Positions 45,156-56,324 of a stretch of 64,000 bases of DNA are shown here, piece by piece. Source of the stretch: Byssothecium circinans (lineage: Eukaryota > Ascomycota > Dothideomycetes > Pleosporales > Massarinaceae); contig ML976991.1 in the NCBI GenBank assembly GCA_010015675.1, forward strand, positions 166,138-230,137, given 5' to 3'. The translations under genes were made by a program, and so were the position numbers. Under the pieces are notes generated by a model. The model ran no database searches, was not told the DNA's origin, and saw only the letters and a program-made list of their open reading frames with translations. Numbering within the stretch: position 1 is the stretch's first letter; every line of letters starts with the position of its first letter.

Positions 45156-46566
45156 ATGAGCAAACCCAGGAAAACGCCAATACCGCTCCCTGGCACTCAA
45201 TCGAAAATTGCAGCACCCCCTCCGAAAGGCGCCTTGAGTCAAGAATTCATCAATAGCAGCGACGATTCGTCCGCCGAGGTGGAAGCGCAGCCAAAGACCA
45301 CGCCGAAGAAGGCTCCAGTACAGATTGCGGTGCATAGACCGAAGAATAATGGTGTAGCGAAGGATACTCAGAAAGTGGCGAAAAAACAGAAAGAGGTAGT
45401 GAAGAGTGCGCCGAAGGCGAAGCCGCAGCCGAAGAAACCTGAGCCGAAGCGAGTTGCGGTGGCAGAAGATGGCGCGGGCTCTACAAGCAGTGAGGGAAAT
45501 AGTGATGAGGAGAGCGAGGAGGAGGCTGAGACGGATATAAAGAAGGCGCAACAACGGGAGAAAGACAAGGCTGCCAGCAAGAGCGACAGCGATTCGGATA
45601 GCGAGAGTGAAGAGTCGGAAGATGAGCCAGCTCCCGCAGTCACGTCAGGCGCTGCTACCAGGTAAGCATTTACAGTGCTGGAATAAATGCCCTTGCATAA
45701 GTGCGGCGATTTTGGAAACGTTGTCCGGCTTGTGTTGCACGGATGTACTTGGTCTACATTCTTGGGCGTTTGCTGATCCGGGAAATAGTCAGCCCAACCC
45801 GACTCCCACAAAAACCCACAACGTTGAATTCGTCGCAGCGAGACCTTACGTCCCCCCAAAAGGCTTTCATCCCGCCTCGACAAATCAAGCACAGTCCTCG
45901 TCATCAACCGCCCTATTTGATAACCTAGAAGGAAAACAGGTGTGGCACATCACTGCCCCTACAGATGTTTCACTGAAACAACTAAAAGAGCTGGCGATGG
46001 AACAGGCACTCAAAGGAGACACTGTCCTGCAGCACAAGGACACAAATTATGGTTTCTTGAATGTGGAGGATAATGATGATAATGACTCGCGACAAGTTGT
46101 AATACCCCGTCAGAATGGCTACAAAGCAGTGTCTGCGCGGATATCGCACACCTTCCATCTTCGAGAGGTTGTGAACCTACCCAACCTCTCTTCGCTACAA
46201 GCAGATCCGAACACGGGGTCCGAGGCTGCTGCCTCTATCACACAATCCACGATTCGTGCGCCGCGGCCTCAGGTCAAGGGACTGAAGATGCGATACTTCC
46301 CCTCTGGCGTTGCCGACCATACTCCAGTCAACTTGGGTTCGTCGGATGACGAGAATGATGCACCCCCAGTGCGGACTGCTGGGTTGGCTGTGCCGAATTC
46401 CATCCACTTGCCAGTCGGAAAGCGGAAGCACGAGGATGCGAATGGAGATGAAAGGGTGGAGTCGCCGACGAAGAAGCATAGGAAGCATCGGACGCCGGAG
46501 GAGATCAAGAGGAGAGAGGAGAGGAGGGCTCGGAAGGAGAAAAAACGAGAGAAGACCAAGTCATGA
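45156..46566 (+). CDS. RPA34: DNA-directed RNA polymerase I subunit Rpa34
   Basis: Exons 45156-45661 and 45789-46566 (127-nt intron) encode 427 aa. The N-terminal ~170 residues are charged and low-complexity (Lys/Pro, then an acidic Asp/Glu/Ser tract). The second exon carries the Rpa34.5 fold: FDNLEGKQVWHITAPTDVSL, LKELAMEQALKGDTVLQHKD, YGFLNVEDND and SARISHTFHLREVVNLPNLS. A Lys/Arg-rich tail ends in KKREKTKS. With Rpa49, this subunit forms the TFIIF-like heterodimer of Pol I, which stimulates elongation and RNA cleavage. The acidic N-terminal extension is longer than in yeast, where the fold starts near the N-terminus. Confidence 0.87.
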
Positions 46567-47404
46567 TATGTTTGAGAGAAAATGCATGGCAGCATCGGCG
46601 TTCAACGGAGTTTAAGGGCATTGACAAAGCGATGGGTGAAGTGCCGACTTCCATATCGTCTTGGGTGGTGAGTAATGGCATGATGGACCTCAGCTTCGGA
46701 CATGTTCAAAAGTACGTGCGCACACTTTGCAAGAGCTTCAATGCTACATATGATACCTACTGCTCTTCTCTTTCGCATGCAGCGCAGCTTGTTGATTTTG
46801 CCAAACTACCTTACTCACGGCAGCAAAAACCGGAAATGCGAATAAAGATCTGTTCAGTGGGTAGAGCAATCAGTGTTCTGCCTAGGAGGTGAGCTTTTAC
46901 AATCTTAACATTTCTCGGGATTACCTTTCCGCGAGTTCTGATTCAGAGGATGCATGGATGAAGATCTTCAGTACATGAGTGCCCGACTGTTGGGGGATAG
47001 TGAGGGATAAGGTTTCGGGTATGTGTTTCAAGAACCTTTAGTTTCGGTGAGATGGAGACAAGCAGATGGCGACAGGTAGGTCTGATGGAAGCGTAACGCT
47101 GATGGACTCGAATATCTACGACTGTTTTGGGTGATAGAAGTCTAGTTCAAGTGACGGTTTCAAGCGAACGCTCATCGCTCTGACGACACAGGTGCACGGG
47201 CCACCAAACACGCGGCACCCCTGTATGGCAAGCGCGTTGCTGCCAGGCGCTGGCGCGAGGGAGGATCCGTGCATGTCACCCAGATCAGCACACAACGAGA
47301 GTGAATTGCCTTCCCTCCCATAAATCTGCGCTCTCACATTAAATATGTTGATGAGCAAATACACGAGTACTCCACCCCGCGCCAGCCACCCACCAACTTG
47401 AACC
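46567..47404. other. Intergenic region, RPA34 3' side and ApsB promoter
   Basis: 838 bp, no gene recognised. The frame at 46563-46892 is not protein-like. Confidence 0.45.
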
Positions 47405-50400
47405 ATGGACCCGTCAACCACTCCTGCATCAACCGCCGATGCGGCGCAAACACACACCTCCACCTCCGAGCCAGCGCCCTCATCCCCACCCACAGCGTTC
47501 GCCGTACAAACAGAGCACATGGCCGGCGACATATCAGACGCCGAAGATGTGCGCTTGTTCGACATGTCCGACGCAGACCTGCCTCCATTGCCCGCCGACG
47601 ATGATGACGATAGCTTCCTGCAAGCCAACCTCGACGACAGCCACTTCCAGGCCGATGAAAGTGCGTTGACCGATGGTGAGATGAAGCGCCAATTGCAAGA
47701 CATAGAGTCAAGTTTCATACCAGAAGCCTCTGTACAGGTGGAGGCTGCGCAGGGCCCACCAGGCATCGACGATACATTCTTGTTTGGAGGCTCGCCAGGG
47801 AATTCACAGCCTGTGCCTGGACGGGAGGAGAACGAAATCAGTTTTGGAACATCAAAAAATACAGAAAGTACACATCAAGACGATGAATCCATATTGACGG
47901 ACGAGCCGCCGACTCCGGCAGGCGCTTACAAGACGCCAGCAGCACGCTTGCAGGACCTGGACACGGACGATTCGATAGACGCCGGAACATCGACATCAGA
48001 CGCTGCACCGTCGTCTCCTTCTGCGCAAGCTGTGGAACGGAAGAGTAGCAAACCTTCGAGCCTGCCTTCGGGACAGCAAACAGACCACGACGCACAGACA
48101 GCGACTGGAGCTGACCGGAAAGAGAAGGATGGCCGTCCGGCGTCGAGCGCGTCGACGGTGAAGCCACCGGACTTTGGACCTGTAGAGGACGATTCGTCAT
48201 TTACCGAGGACCACGACCTGAGCATGGAGAACATCCCGATTCAGATGCCAACAGCCCCTACAACAGCCACGCGGATTGCGCAACGACCGCGCTTCTTCCA
48301 CAACAGCAATTCGAGCAATCGATCCTCTATCTCCTCGTTGACCAACCACTCCGACGTATCTGGCGATGGAACAAGCACAGCGAGCTTGAGTGCGGATTTT
48401 GCTCTGCAGAGCGGAGGAGCAATTCCTCGTTCGAGCGGTCCGGATCGGACGAGCATTGGCATGTCAAGACTACCAAGTTTGGGGAGTATTGCATCTTCGG
48501 TATCAGGGTACAGTGACTCCAATCCATGGGATAAGACACGAAGCATCAGCCAAAATTCAATATCTGGATATCTTCACCCTGATAGCATATTGGGACGGTT
48601 AGAAGAAGAGGCGCCCAACTCCGCCACTCTCCCGGAGACACCAAGGGCACCAAGCGTGAAAGCAGTCGCACCTACTGACACTGTTATTGCCAGACACGTG
48701 CGAGACATCCAAGTTCCGGATACCGTGGCGAGACAGTTTCGCGAGAAACATGGCAAGTCGCCTGAAAAGCGACATCAGGCAACGCCATTCACACGGAACA
48801 AACACAACTTGACGCTCAAAGAACAAAACAGCAAAATCGACAAGCTCAGCAAAGAAAACTTCGATCTCAAGCTCAAGATACATTTCCTCGACCAGGCGCT
48901 TCAGGACCGTTCTGACGAGAACGTAAAGGAGATGATCAATAAGAACGTTCAACTCCAAACCGATCTCGCAAACGAGAAGAAGGACAACATGTCTTTTCGA
49001 AAGAAGGTGCGCGATCTGGAAAGACGACTCAAGTCGCAGGAAGAGGGCGATGTTGCAAAATCACCGACAAGCAGCACTGAAGATGACATTAGCCACGACT
49101 CGGAGAAGGAGGCTGCTTTTGAAGAGATCGAATACCTCCGAGAGCGGTTGGAGTCGACTGAGACGACGATCGAACATTGGAGAGAAGAGGCGATGCAAAA
49201 GGAGGCCGACAACCGACGGCTGGTGGACTACATCAAATCCATGAACGGCAAGGGTTCTTCCGAAGATTCTGCTGGTGTCAACGAAGCGATGCACATGTGG
49301 AAAGAAGATTACGAAGACGAGCGGGCTCGGAGGGAGCAGGCAGAGGCTCGTTTTGAGCAGTCTGAAATCGCGTGCGAAAATCTCCGTGAGGAGGTCTTGA
49401 GACTCAAAGAACTTAATCAACAGGCCCAACAGCAGTCTACGACGACCAACAACATCAAACACGTTTTCAACAGCCGACGAAATTATGCATCTTATACACA
49501 GTCCAATGCGGGATCCGAATTCAGTGAGCAACCTCCTGCAATCTCGATCAGCGGTACTAGCAGCACTCTCGTTGAGCAGCTTCAAACAAACAACGACAGA
49601 TTACAGCGGGATCTTCACGCCCAGGCATCAATGCTCACCTCGCGAAACCGAGAAAACGTCCGCTTGCGAGAAGAGAATGAAGGCCTCAAGCTTACCCTTC
49701 GACGGGGCGATGCTGGCTCCGTTGCAGGTGAAAGTATCTTGGAGCGTTCGATTTCTCGCAATCATATGCGCTCCGTTTCCCGAGCTAGTCGTGATACTCG
49801 TGCAACCCAGGCAAGCGATCCTGAGCGCGACCGAGAGCGTGACCGAGAGCGTGATGATCTCGAAGGCAAATGCGCAGCGCTCCGCGACGAGCTATCCCAA
49901 GCTAAGCTGCAATACAAGGAACTCGATGACCAGCTCAATGGCCATCTTGATCTGCTTGAGCAGGCCGAAGGCAAATTGCAGGCTCTCCAACAGGAATACG
50001 ATGCGCAATCTGAGGATTTGCAGGCTCTATCCGATGAGCGGGATGAGATTTTGGAGAACCTGCAAGAAAAGGATACAGAATGCGAAGAGATCCGACAGCA
50101 AGCCTTGGATACCATATCAAGATTGGAGAACGAGATTGAGCAGAAAGAGCAAGAATGCAATCGTCTCGTCACCGAACTAGAGAACCTCAACGAAGACTTC
50201 ACCGCTCTGCAGCATGAGATGAAGAGCGTCAGCGAGAGTGTACTTCAACTCGAGGACGACCGCGACGCGAACTTGCGAAAGATTCAGAACTTGGAAGCTG
50301 AGATTGGAGATGCGAATCAAGAGCTCACCCGGCAAGACAAGCTGTTGTCAGACGAACGGTCCAAGGTCGAGCGCCTGGAGATCCAGCTTGAATCTTGCCA

Positions 50401-52051
50401 GGGTGAGATTGATTTCTTGCGTGAAGAGCAAGAAGGTGACAAGATCAAGATTGGCGACTTCGAGTCATCACTCAACGCTGCGCACATCACCATACAGGAA
50501 GAGAAGGAGAGCTACCGTGATCTCGAAGAACGCATTGCCGAAGAAAGACGGCAACGCGACACTCTTGAAAGCCAAGAGAAGCAGGAGGTCGAAAAGACTC
50601 TCAATGACCTCAACGCACAGCTGGCGAAGGTCAAGGAGGAGAACAGGAAGCTCCGGAAGAATCTCTCGAGCCAAGAAGTTGAAGCGACCCAGTGGAAGCA
50701 ACGGCTTGACGAGCTCGAAAGCAATCTCCGTGAAGCCCTAGGCAATCTCAACGGCACGAGAGCCAGTCTCTTGAAGGTACCGACAACCTCCTCCGCATCA
50801 ACCAAACACATTTTTGACGCCATCGTTCAGGACGTCCACAAACTGCAGCGCGACCTAGAAGCCACCATGCAAGAGCTTGACAACACGAAACAAGATCTTG
50901 CAGACAAAGACAGGACCCTTCGTAGTCGCGACGCTCTGCTAGAGAGCACGGGTATGGAGAACCGCAAGCTTTCCGACTTACTAGAGCGTGAGCGCCAGAC
51001 CCGTCGACAAGACCAAGCTTCCTTTGAGAATGTCAAGCGCAGTCACCAGTCAGTCACAAGGACTATTCAGCAACACGAGACGCGAGTGTTGGAGCTGGAG
51101 ACGCTCCGCAGTCAAGACCGACAAAAGATGCACAATATCGAAAAGCAATACCGCGAACAACTTTTGGAGCGCAACAATCTCCTGTACGCTCTGTGGAACC
51201 GTCTGTCTACCCTCTGTGGCGCGGATTGGTCACGCAATCACTCTCTTATCAACGGCGAGCTTCCCTCCATGGAGCTCATCTCCCGAAACATACAGGGCTT
51301 TAACAAGAACATCATCCTCGCGGTGAAGACTGTCGAAGGCGTCATCGGCGGCTTCCGACAACGGATCCGACAAATGGAGAAGGATCTCGTGCGAGACTAC
51401 CAAACGCTCGAACATTCCCTCGACATCCGTATCAAGCGTCTCGATCAAGTTGAGCGTCTAGTGAGAGCCCAGCGAGACTCCATAGGCCGGCCTAGCACGG
51501 TTCGCGGCGGTATCGTCGAACTCAACACTACTGAGCTCAATAAACTGCGTACAGAGAATAAGACGCTGCGTACAGAGGTACAGACTCTCCGTGCCATCAC
51601 AACAACTGGCCATACCGTTGCCGAAGGCTCGCGATCACCCTCCCGCGCAGGCTCGCCTGGCTCTCCAAAACGTATGAGCATGGCCCAATCGCTTCTTCGT
51701 CACCACTCTTCTTCTGCCGTCGAAGGTATACAGAACCAAACACCAGATCATCCATACCCACCAGCCGGGAACCTGCAGCCTAGCGAGCAGAGATGGATCC
51801 ATAGACTCAAAGAGCTTGAACGGCGACTGAAAGCTGAACGAGAAGCGCGTCTCCTTGACCGAAGTGGCGCGCGTAAGCGCTTGGAACAAAAGGTTGAAGA
51901 AAATGCCGATTTGCGCGCCATGCTTGAACGAGAACGAGAGAGGAAGGCGCTGGAGGATGAGGCTAGTGTTGTGAGATCTGGCTCGGCGAGCCGGAGTCAG
52001 AGTCGTAGGCCGAGGAGTCGGTTAGCGAGGGAGGGTGAGGAAGTGTATTAG
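47405..52051 (+). CDS. Microtubule-organising/spindle-pole-body protein, ApsB/Mto1/Pcp1 family
   Basis: An intronless 1548-aa frame. Residues 1-~455 are acidic and Ser/Thr-rich. Around residues 455-530 the Cnn_1N (CM1) motif appears: TPFTRNKHNLTLKEQNSKID followed by KLSKENFDLKLKIHFLDQAL. This motif recruits and activates gamma-tubulin complexes. Residues ~530-1200 are almost continuous coiled coil. The C-terminal block (QYREQLLERNNLLYALWNRL, then LPSMELISRNIQGFNKNIIL and VEGVIGGFRQRIRQMEKDL) is the conserved tail of fungal ApsB/Mto1-type proteins used for targeting to the spindle pole or septal organising centres. Another coiled coil (WIHRLKELERRLKAEREARL) follows and then a basic Ser/Arg end. 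A long intronless frame in an intron-rich neighbourhood is notable but common for this family. Confidence 0.87.
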   Translation: MDPSTTPASTADAAQTHTSTSEPAPSSPPTAFAVQTEHMAGDISDAEDVRLFDMSDADLPPLPADDDDDSFLQANLDDSHFQADESALTDGEMKRQLQDIESSFIPEASVQVEAAQGPPGIDDTFLFGGSPGNSQPVPGREENEISFGTSKNTESTHQDDESILTDEPPTPAGAYKTPAARLQDLDTDDSIDAGTSTSDAAPSSPSAQAVERKSSKPSSLPSGQQTDHDAQTATGADRKEKDGRPASSASTVKPPDFGPVEDDSSFTEDHDLSMENIPIQMPTAPTTATRIAQRPRFFHNSNSSNRSSISSLTNHSDVSGDGTSTASLSADFALQSGGAIPRSSGPDRTSIGMSRLPSLGSIASSVSGYSDSNPWDKTRSISQNSISGYLHPDSILGRLEEEAPNSATLPETPRAPSVKAVAPTDTVIARHVRDIQVPDTVARQFREKHGKSPEKRHQATPFTRNKHNLTLKEQNSKIDKLSKENFDLKLKIHFLDQALQDRSDENVKEMINKNVQLQTDLANEKKDNMSFRKKVRDLERRLKSQEEGDVAKSPTSSTEDDISHDSEKEAAFEEIEYLRERLESTETTIEHWREEAMQKEADNRRLVDYIKSMNGKGSSEDSAGVNEAMHMWKEDYEDERARREQAEARFEQSEIACENLREEVLRLKELNQQAQQQSTTTNNIKHVFNSRRNYASYTQSNAGSEFSEQPPAISISGTSSTLVEQLQTNNDRLQRDLHAQASMLTSRNRENVRLREENEGLKLTLRRGDAGSVAGESILERSISRNHMRSVSRASRDTRATQASDPERDRERDRERDDLEGKCAALRDELSQAKLQYKELDDQLNGHLDLLEQAEGKLQALQQEYDAQSEDLQALSDERDEILENLQEKDTECEEIRQQALDTISRLENEIEQKEQECNRLVTELENLNEDFTALQHEMKSVSESVLQLEDDRDANLRKIQNLEAEIGDANQELTRQDKLLSDERSKVERLEIQLESCQGEIDFLREEQEGDKIKIGDFESSLNAAHITIQEEKESYRDLEERIAEERRQRDTLESQEKQEVEKTLNDLNAQLAKVKEENRKLRKNLSSQEVEATQWKQRLDELESNLREALGNLNGTRASLLKVPTTSSASTKHIFDAIVQDVHKLQRDLEATMQELDNTKQDLADKDRTLRSRDALLESTGMENRKLSDLLERERQTRRQDQASFENVKRSHQSVTRTIQQHETRVLELETLRSQDRQKMHNIEKQYREQLLERNNLLYALWNRLSTLCGADWSRNHSLINGELPSMELISRNIQGFNKNIILAVKTVEGVIGGFRQRIRQMEKDLVRDYQTLEHSLDIRIKRLDQVERLVRAQRDSIGRPSTVRGGIVELNTTELNKLRTENKTLRTEVQTLRAITTTGHTVAEGSRSPSRAGSPGSPKRMSMAQSLLRHHSSSAVEGIQNQTPDHPYPPAGNLQPSEQRWIHRLKELERRLKAEREARLLDRSGARKRLEQKVEENADLRAMLERERERKALEDEASVVRSGSASRSQSRRPRSRLAREGEEVY

Positions 52052-53211
52052 TATGGCACTGACTGGGGTTGGAATGAGCATTGTTATCGGCATTGGAGCT
52101 GAGGGAGTTGGAGTTTGAAGTGCGGCAGATGGATTTCTTTTTGTCACTGTATACCTACGTCTTTCCATGTTTCTTCTGTTCTGGGCTTGTCTGTGGTTCT
52201 TGTATGTCTTATCATCTACATGGGTTCCTTTGTATGGCAGGCGCTTTGAGGAGAAGACGGAGATGATGGGAAAAGTACAGGGATAGGTATGATAGAGTGC
52301 CCACAAGTAGCTGTCATGGGTTGGCATTTGTTAATTGAACAGTTTACATTTCAGGGCGGGGTCCGTGGTGGGGTGTTGCGGATGTGATGTGTTTGCAGCA
52401 TGGGAGGTGGACGAGGTAGGTACAGCCATTTCATTATTTGTCTGATTTCTTCTTCCTGTCAGTCAATTGCTTGTCCTTCTACTGGCATTTGTTTCAGCTC
52501 TGAAGATGCCTCCTCTGCTTCGACGGGCCAACGCAACCTTGACGTCATGTCGTCTTGTGCTCACCGAGTGTCGAGGACTCACAGCACTTTTGATACATGG
52601 CTTGACATGAACGCAATGGAAGCTGAAGCTTCTGTATCTCACAGCCTGTTGGAGGTAGTCTCATCATCTTCTGTGTCTCTTCTTGTCTTCAAGTGTGCTC
52701 TGCCATGATCTGCTTTCTGCATCTCTAGTCCGTGATAAGACCTCACAATCACCACACATACACTCCCTCTCCATACTTCCTTATACACCGTCAATGAACG
52801 TATCCGCGTTCGTTTCTCTCACTTTCACCTCTCAATTGGGCCTCTACCCATAGCTATTCAGTACTATTGACCCTACAGCTACCATTGTCCTACACCTACG
52901 TCACCCGCCCCTTCAACAGCAGTCACCGGGGAATTGCAGAGCGATCCGCCCCACAGCCATTATCCAAATCAGGCAACCACGCTGCTTGCTATTGTACCCT
53001 ATTGTCGCGGCACCAGACCCGATCCAACCTGTTACCGTTCGCGCGCACTGACCAGGCATACACTGCCTCTCCCACGACCGGTACAAACACCCCACCTTCT
53101 TCCTCTCTCTCTCTTTCTCTCTTCCCACCTTGCACACACAAGATCTTTACAGCGCTTCCTCATTACTGCACTGCCAGAGATCCTACCCACCCAACTTCGT
53201 CCGTCGCTATC
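52052..53211. other. Intergenic region and leader of the downstream gene
   Basis: About 1.2 kb. From 52867 the frame of the next gene is open but begins at TTG, and its content (CT-rich, with (TC)n near 53100) looks like untranslated leader. No other gene is recognised. Confidence 0.45.
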
Positions 53212-55527
53212 ATGCGGCAATCACTTACCCGCGAGCAGAGGTCTCCTCGTGTCGGTGCCGCTGCCGGTGTCCGGCCGTTTGGCAGCTTCTTGCAGTCGCG
53301 CGCTCTGCTCTACGGTGTTCGACAGCCGGCCAGCCGCTCTTCAGAAAGCCTAGAGAGGGCGACGAGCCTCCCCTACTCCCCCACCTCGCCCATCCCGTTG
53401 TCTTCATCGCCTACACTGAGCCCCAGGAGCAACTTGCCTGCTCACTTACTAACTGTCAACGAGACTCGACGTTACACCAATTCTGTGGTGAGTGCTTCAG
53501 AGTCAGCGTCTCCGTCACCGCCAGCGCAGCCGGAGAGTCCGGAGAGCTACTCGCCCACGCATATACACGATCTGCACTCATCGTACGGACCCCGAGGCGA
53601 CAGCAATTCAGTGGTGAGGTTCTCAGACTCAGAGTCAGCGTCTTCGTCTCCGTCGCGTACACTGAGCGAGGAGAGCTACTCGCCTGCATACGAAGGCAAC
53701 TATCATCATCTTGCGCACGAATACCGTGGTGAAAACCTTTCTAGATTGCCCTTGCCCGACGACACGGATATTGCCGAGGCCAACTTCGACTGGAACGATT
53801 CCGGATACTGGTCTGAATACACCGACGTTGACTGCTTCGAAGCCGACGGAGAACACATCTTCATGCAAGAGAAGAGATCAACGATTGCAGCAAGCCCCGC
53901 ACTCCAAGCCAAGAAGGCAGCGATGGGCGCCAAGCTAGCAGTAAGTAGAAGCCAACCCAAGTCTAATAAGAATAAAGCTAATGGTAGAAAGAAGGCATCA
54001 ACTCAGAAGCAAGCGGCCACAAAGGCAAGCACGCCGAAGAAGCGCTCGCGCTCTTCCTCCAGTGTTTCTGCCCGTGAAGAGCCGGCAGCCAAAGCAATGA
54101 AGCAGCATGCCACCGACACTGCAACTAAGTTGGCGATTGTGAAGACTGAAGACACCAGCCCACCGCCATTCCCGCCGTCGCTCATCACCAACTTCTCAAA
54201 GGAGATCATCGACCTCACCTCCGATGACGAGGATGCTCCGCTCAAGCATGTGCAGTTCCGCGCAGGCGCAGGCTTCTCTGGCCATGCCAACACCTCTCAA
54301 GAGAAGTCTGCTGCGCCATCTCGAAGCGCTTCCAAGGAGAGCAACGACGTCAGACAGACCATCAAGCTCGACCATACTGAGACTCCTGCTCCTATTAAGC
54401 CTAAGACGGACCTCTTGCCTGGCTTCATGGGCGGGGCTGCTGCAGCTAGGAGCGACAACATGAACCAGCCTAGCAGCAACACGTACCGACCCAACGGCAA
54501 CGGCAGCGTCAACCTGCCTAGCGGCAACATGTATCAGCTCAACAGCAACATGAACCAGCCAATTGGGGTTGAGAAACCGACCGCAGAGCACAACCCTATC
54601 GTGAGCAACGTTCTTCAGGACCGATGGTCCTTCGACGGCCTCAGGTCATCAGCGAACAACGCCTCTGCATCAGACAGTCAGTCCGAAGCCATCAAGAAAA
54701 CAGCAGCCTGGTACATCGCCCACATCAATGAGATAAAGGCTGAACATGCCGCTGCCATCGACGGACTACGCGACGAGGTAAAGGCCCTGCTTGACTTTGA
54801 CAAGTTTTCATGCGCACGCAGCGTGAGCCGCCGCGCCGAGGTGCAAGAAGCTCATCGCGTTGAGATGGAAGAAAAAGACGATAAAATCGCTTATCTTAAC
54901 GACTTGCTCAATGCCTCTGAGGAGAGGTATGAAGCTCTCCAAGAAGAGAAGAAGAAGCAGTCTGCCTACCACCATGCAGCACATGGGAAGCTTCGCGATG
55001 AATACAAGAAGCTAGCGCACAACACAAAGACGCTTCGCATTGAGCATGAAGACCTCAAAGAGCGATACCAGGCAAGCGTACAGAAGACCAAGCAGTCCCT
55101 CAAGCTCGACGACCCCACCAGCAGGGAGCTACGTGCCGAGAACGAGAAGCTCAAACTCTCACTCGAGCTGGAGAAAGAGCAGAATGAGATCTTGAAGAAC
55201 GCACCGAAGCACGCTTCTAAGATCCCGCGCACGCCGTCGCCCTCAGCCGCGAGCAGCGACTCTCAGACTCGCGACGAGAATCTCCGCAAGACGTTCATTA
55301 CAGTGAAACGCAAATACGACAACCTCCACTCGACCTGCGAGAACATCTCCACGGCGACGCGCGGCATGGACCTCAGCAGCTTCGGCGAGTTTGGTAGGTA
55401 CGTCAAGACCATGAGGTCGACCATGAACGACGAGAGCGCTCCGAGTGTAGACGAAGGTGCAACTGCGAACGATATCCGCAGCGGCAGTTACTCAGCACGC
55501 GGAAACAAGCGCCAGAGAGTCGATTAA
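53212..55527 (+). CDS. Hypothetical nuclear coiled-coil protein, 771 aa
   Basis: A frame from ATG 53212 (MRQSLTREQRSPRVGAAAGV), read without introns. Two similar segments near residues 80-150 (RYTNSVVSASESASPSP / DSNSVVRFSDSESASSSP, each followed by ESYSP) are an internal duplication. Basic tracts (KNKANGRKKASTQKQAATKA, STPKKRSRSSSS) look like nuclear localisation signals. KEIIDLTSDDEDAPL contains a SUMO-interaction-like IIDLTSDDE motif. The C-terminal ~280 residues are coiled coil (YIAHINEIKAEHAAAIDGLR, then VEMEEKDDKIAYLNDLLNAS and LEKEQNEILKN), ending in KRQRVD. No family recognised. Splice-like signals at 53941-53987 are discussed in the findings. Confidence 0.75.
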   Translation: MRQSLTREQRSPRVGAAAGVRPFGSFLQSRALLYGVRQPASRSSESLERATSLPYSPTSPIPLSSSPTLSPRSNLPAHLLTVNETRRYTNSVVSASESASPSPPAQPESPESYSPTHIHDLHSSYGPRGDSNSVVRFSDSESASSSPSRTLSEESYSPAYEGNYHHLAHEYRGENLSRLPLPDDTDIAEANFDWNDSGYWSEYTDVDCFEADGEHIFMQEKRSTIAASPALQAKKAAMGAKLAVSRSQPKSNKNKANGRKKASTQKQAATKASTPKKRSRSSSSVSAREEPAAKAMKQHATDTATKLAIVKTEDTSPPPFPPSLITNFSKEIIDLTSDDEDAPLKHVQFRAGAGFSGHANTSQEKSAAPSRSASKESNDVRQTIKLDHTETPAPIKPKTDLLPGFMGGAAAARSDNMNQPSSNTYRPNGNGSVNLPSGNMYQLNSNMNQPIGVEKPTAEHNPIVSNVLQDRWSFDGLRSSANNASASDSQSEAIKKTAAWYIAHINEIKAEHAAAIDGLRDEVKALLDFDKFSCARSVSRRAEVQEAHRVEMEEKDDKIAYLNDLLNASEERYEALQEEKKKQSAYHHAAHGKLRDEYKKLAHNTKTLRIEHEDLKERYQASVQKTKQSLKLDDPTSRELRAENEKLKLSLELEKEQNEILKNAPKHASKIPRTPSPSAASSDSQTRDENLRKTFITVKRKYDNLHSTCENISTATRGMDLSSFGEFGRYVKTMRSTMNDESAPSVDEGATANDIRSGSYSARGNKRQRVD

Positions 55528-56010
55528 TCAACGACCATACCATCGCTACGCACGACGTGAGCGATTCTTCGGAGAGTACGGTTGATTTGGCTACGCGCAC
55601 GATCATGGTGATTTTCGACACGCAAAAGTGTTGATGGCGCGATACGAATACGTCGCAGGAGCCTGAGCAACCCTCTTTCCTCTTTCTACGACGAACAAAA
55701 CGGTCTTTCATACGACGAAGAAAGGAGTCAAGTGATTTGGTTTGGATATGCATACGGATGCCTCCCCGGCAATACTGTGTTGTCTTCTGACGACAACAGC
55801 TAAAACGCGCGGGGGTAGAGGATGACTGTCATCTTCTACGGCTCTCTTTGTCACAATCTGGCCTGTCTTGTCTTTTTCTTCTTGTCTTGCGTTCCCTCTT
55901 GTTTTCTCTTTCCTTCCCTTGTTTATCATGCGTTCCACAGCATTGCACAGCTATGCAATGCACGACCTCATCGCCTGTCTTCGAGCAGCATCCAGAGAGT
56001 CACCGACAAA

Positions 56011-56101
56011 ATCATGTACAGCACAAAGACGGAGCAAGCGCTCCGCACCCACAACATCATGTACAGTATATAAGACGGAGCAAGCGCTCCGCACACCACA
56101 A
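56011..56101 (+). repeat. Two-copy tandem repeat, ~45 bp
   Basis: Two copies start with ATCATGTACAG and share GACGGAGCAAGCGCTCCGCA, beginning at 56011 and 56056. The shared part contains the palindromic core GAGCAAGCGCTC, so each copy could form a small hairpin. Confidence 0.7.
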
Positions 56102-56240
56102 AGGCGAGCGTAGCTCACCAGCGAGTTGATTTGGATACGCCGAGGTCGATCAGTTCACGCTGAGTTTTGACCGTTTGAGGTTTTCCTTGTGCTTCCGCTT
56201 TGCGGTTGCTATCCTTGCTTGGTTTTGCTTGGTTTGCTTC

Positions 56241-56323
<83 letters not shown>

Positions 56324-56324
56324 T
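56241..56324 (+). repeat. (CTTT)21 microsatellite
   Basis: 84 bases of perfect CTTT units (21 copies), flanked by T-rich TTGTTTGTTTGTTTA on the right. On the minus strand it is a pure AAAG purine tract. Confidence 0.95.

Noticed and set aside
52867..53211. Extension of the nuclear coiled-coil gene
   Set aside because: The open frame starts at TTG and has no ATG before 53212; sequence is CT-rich leader.
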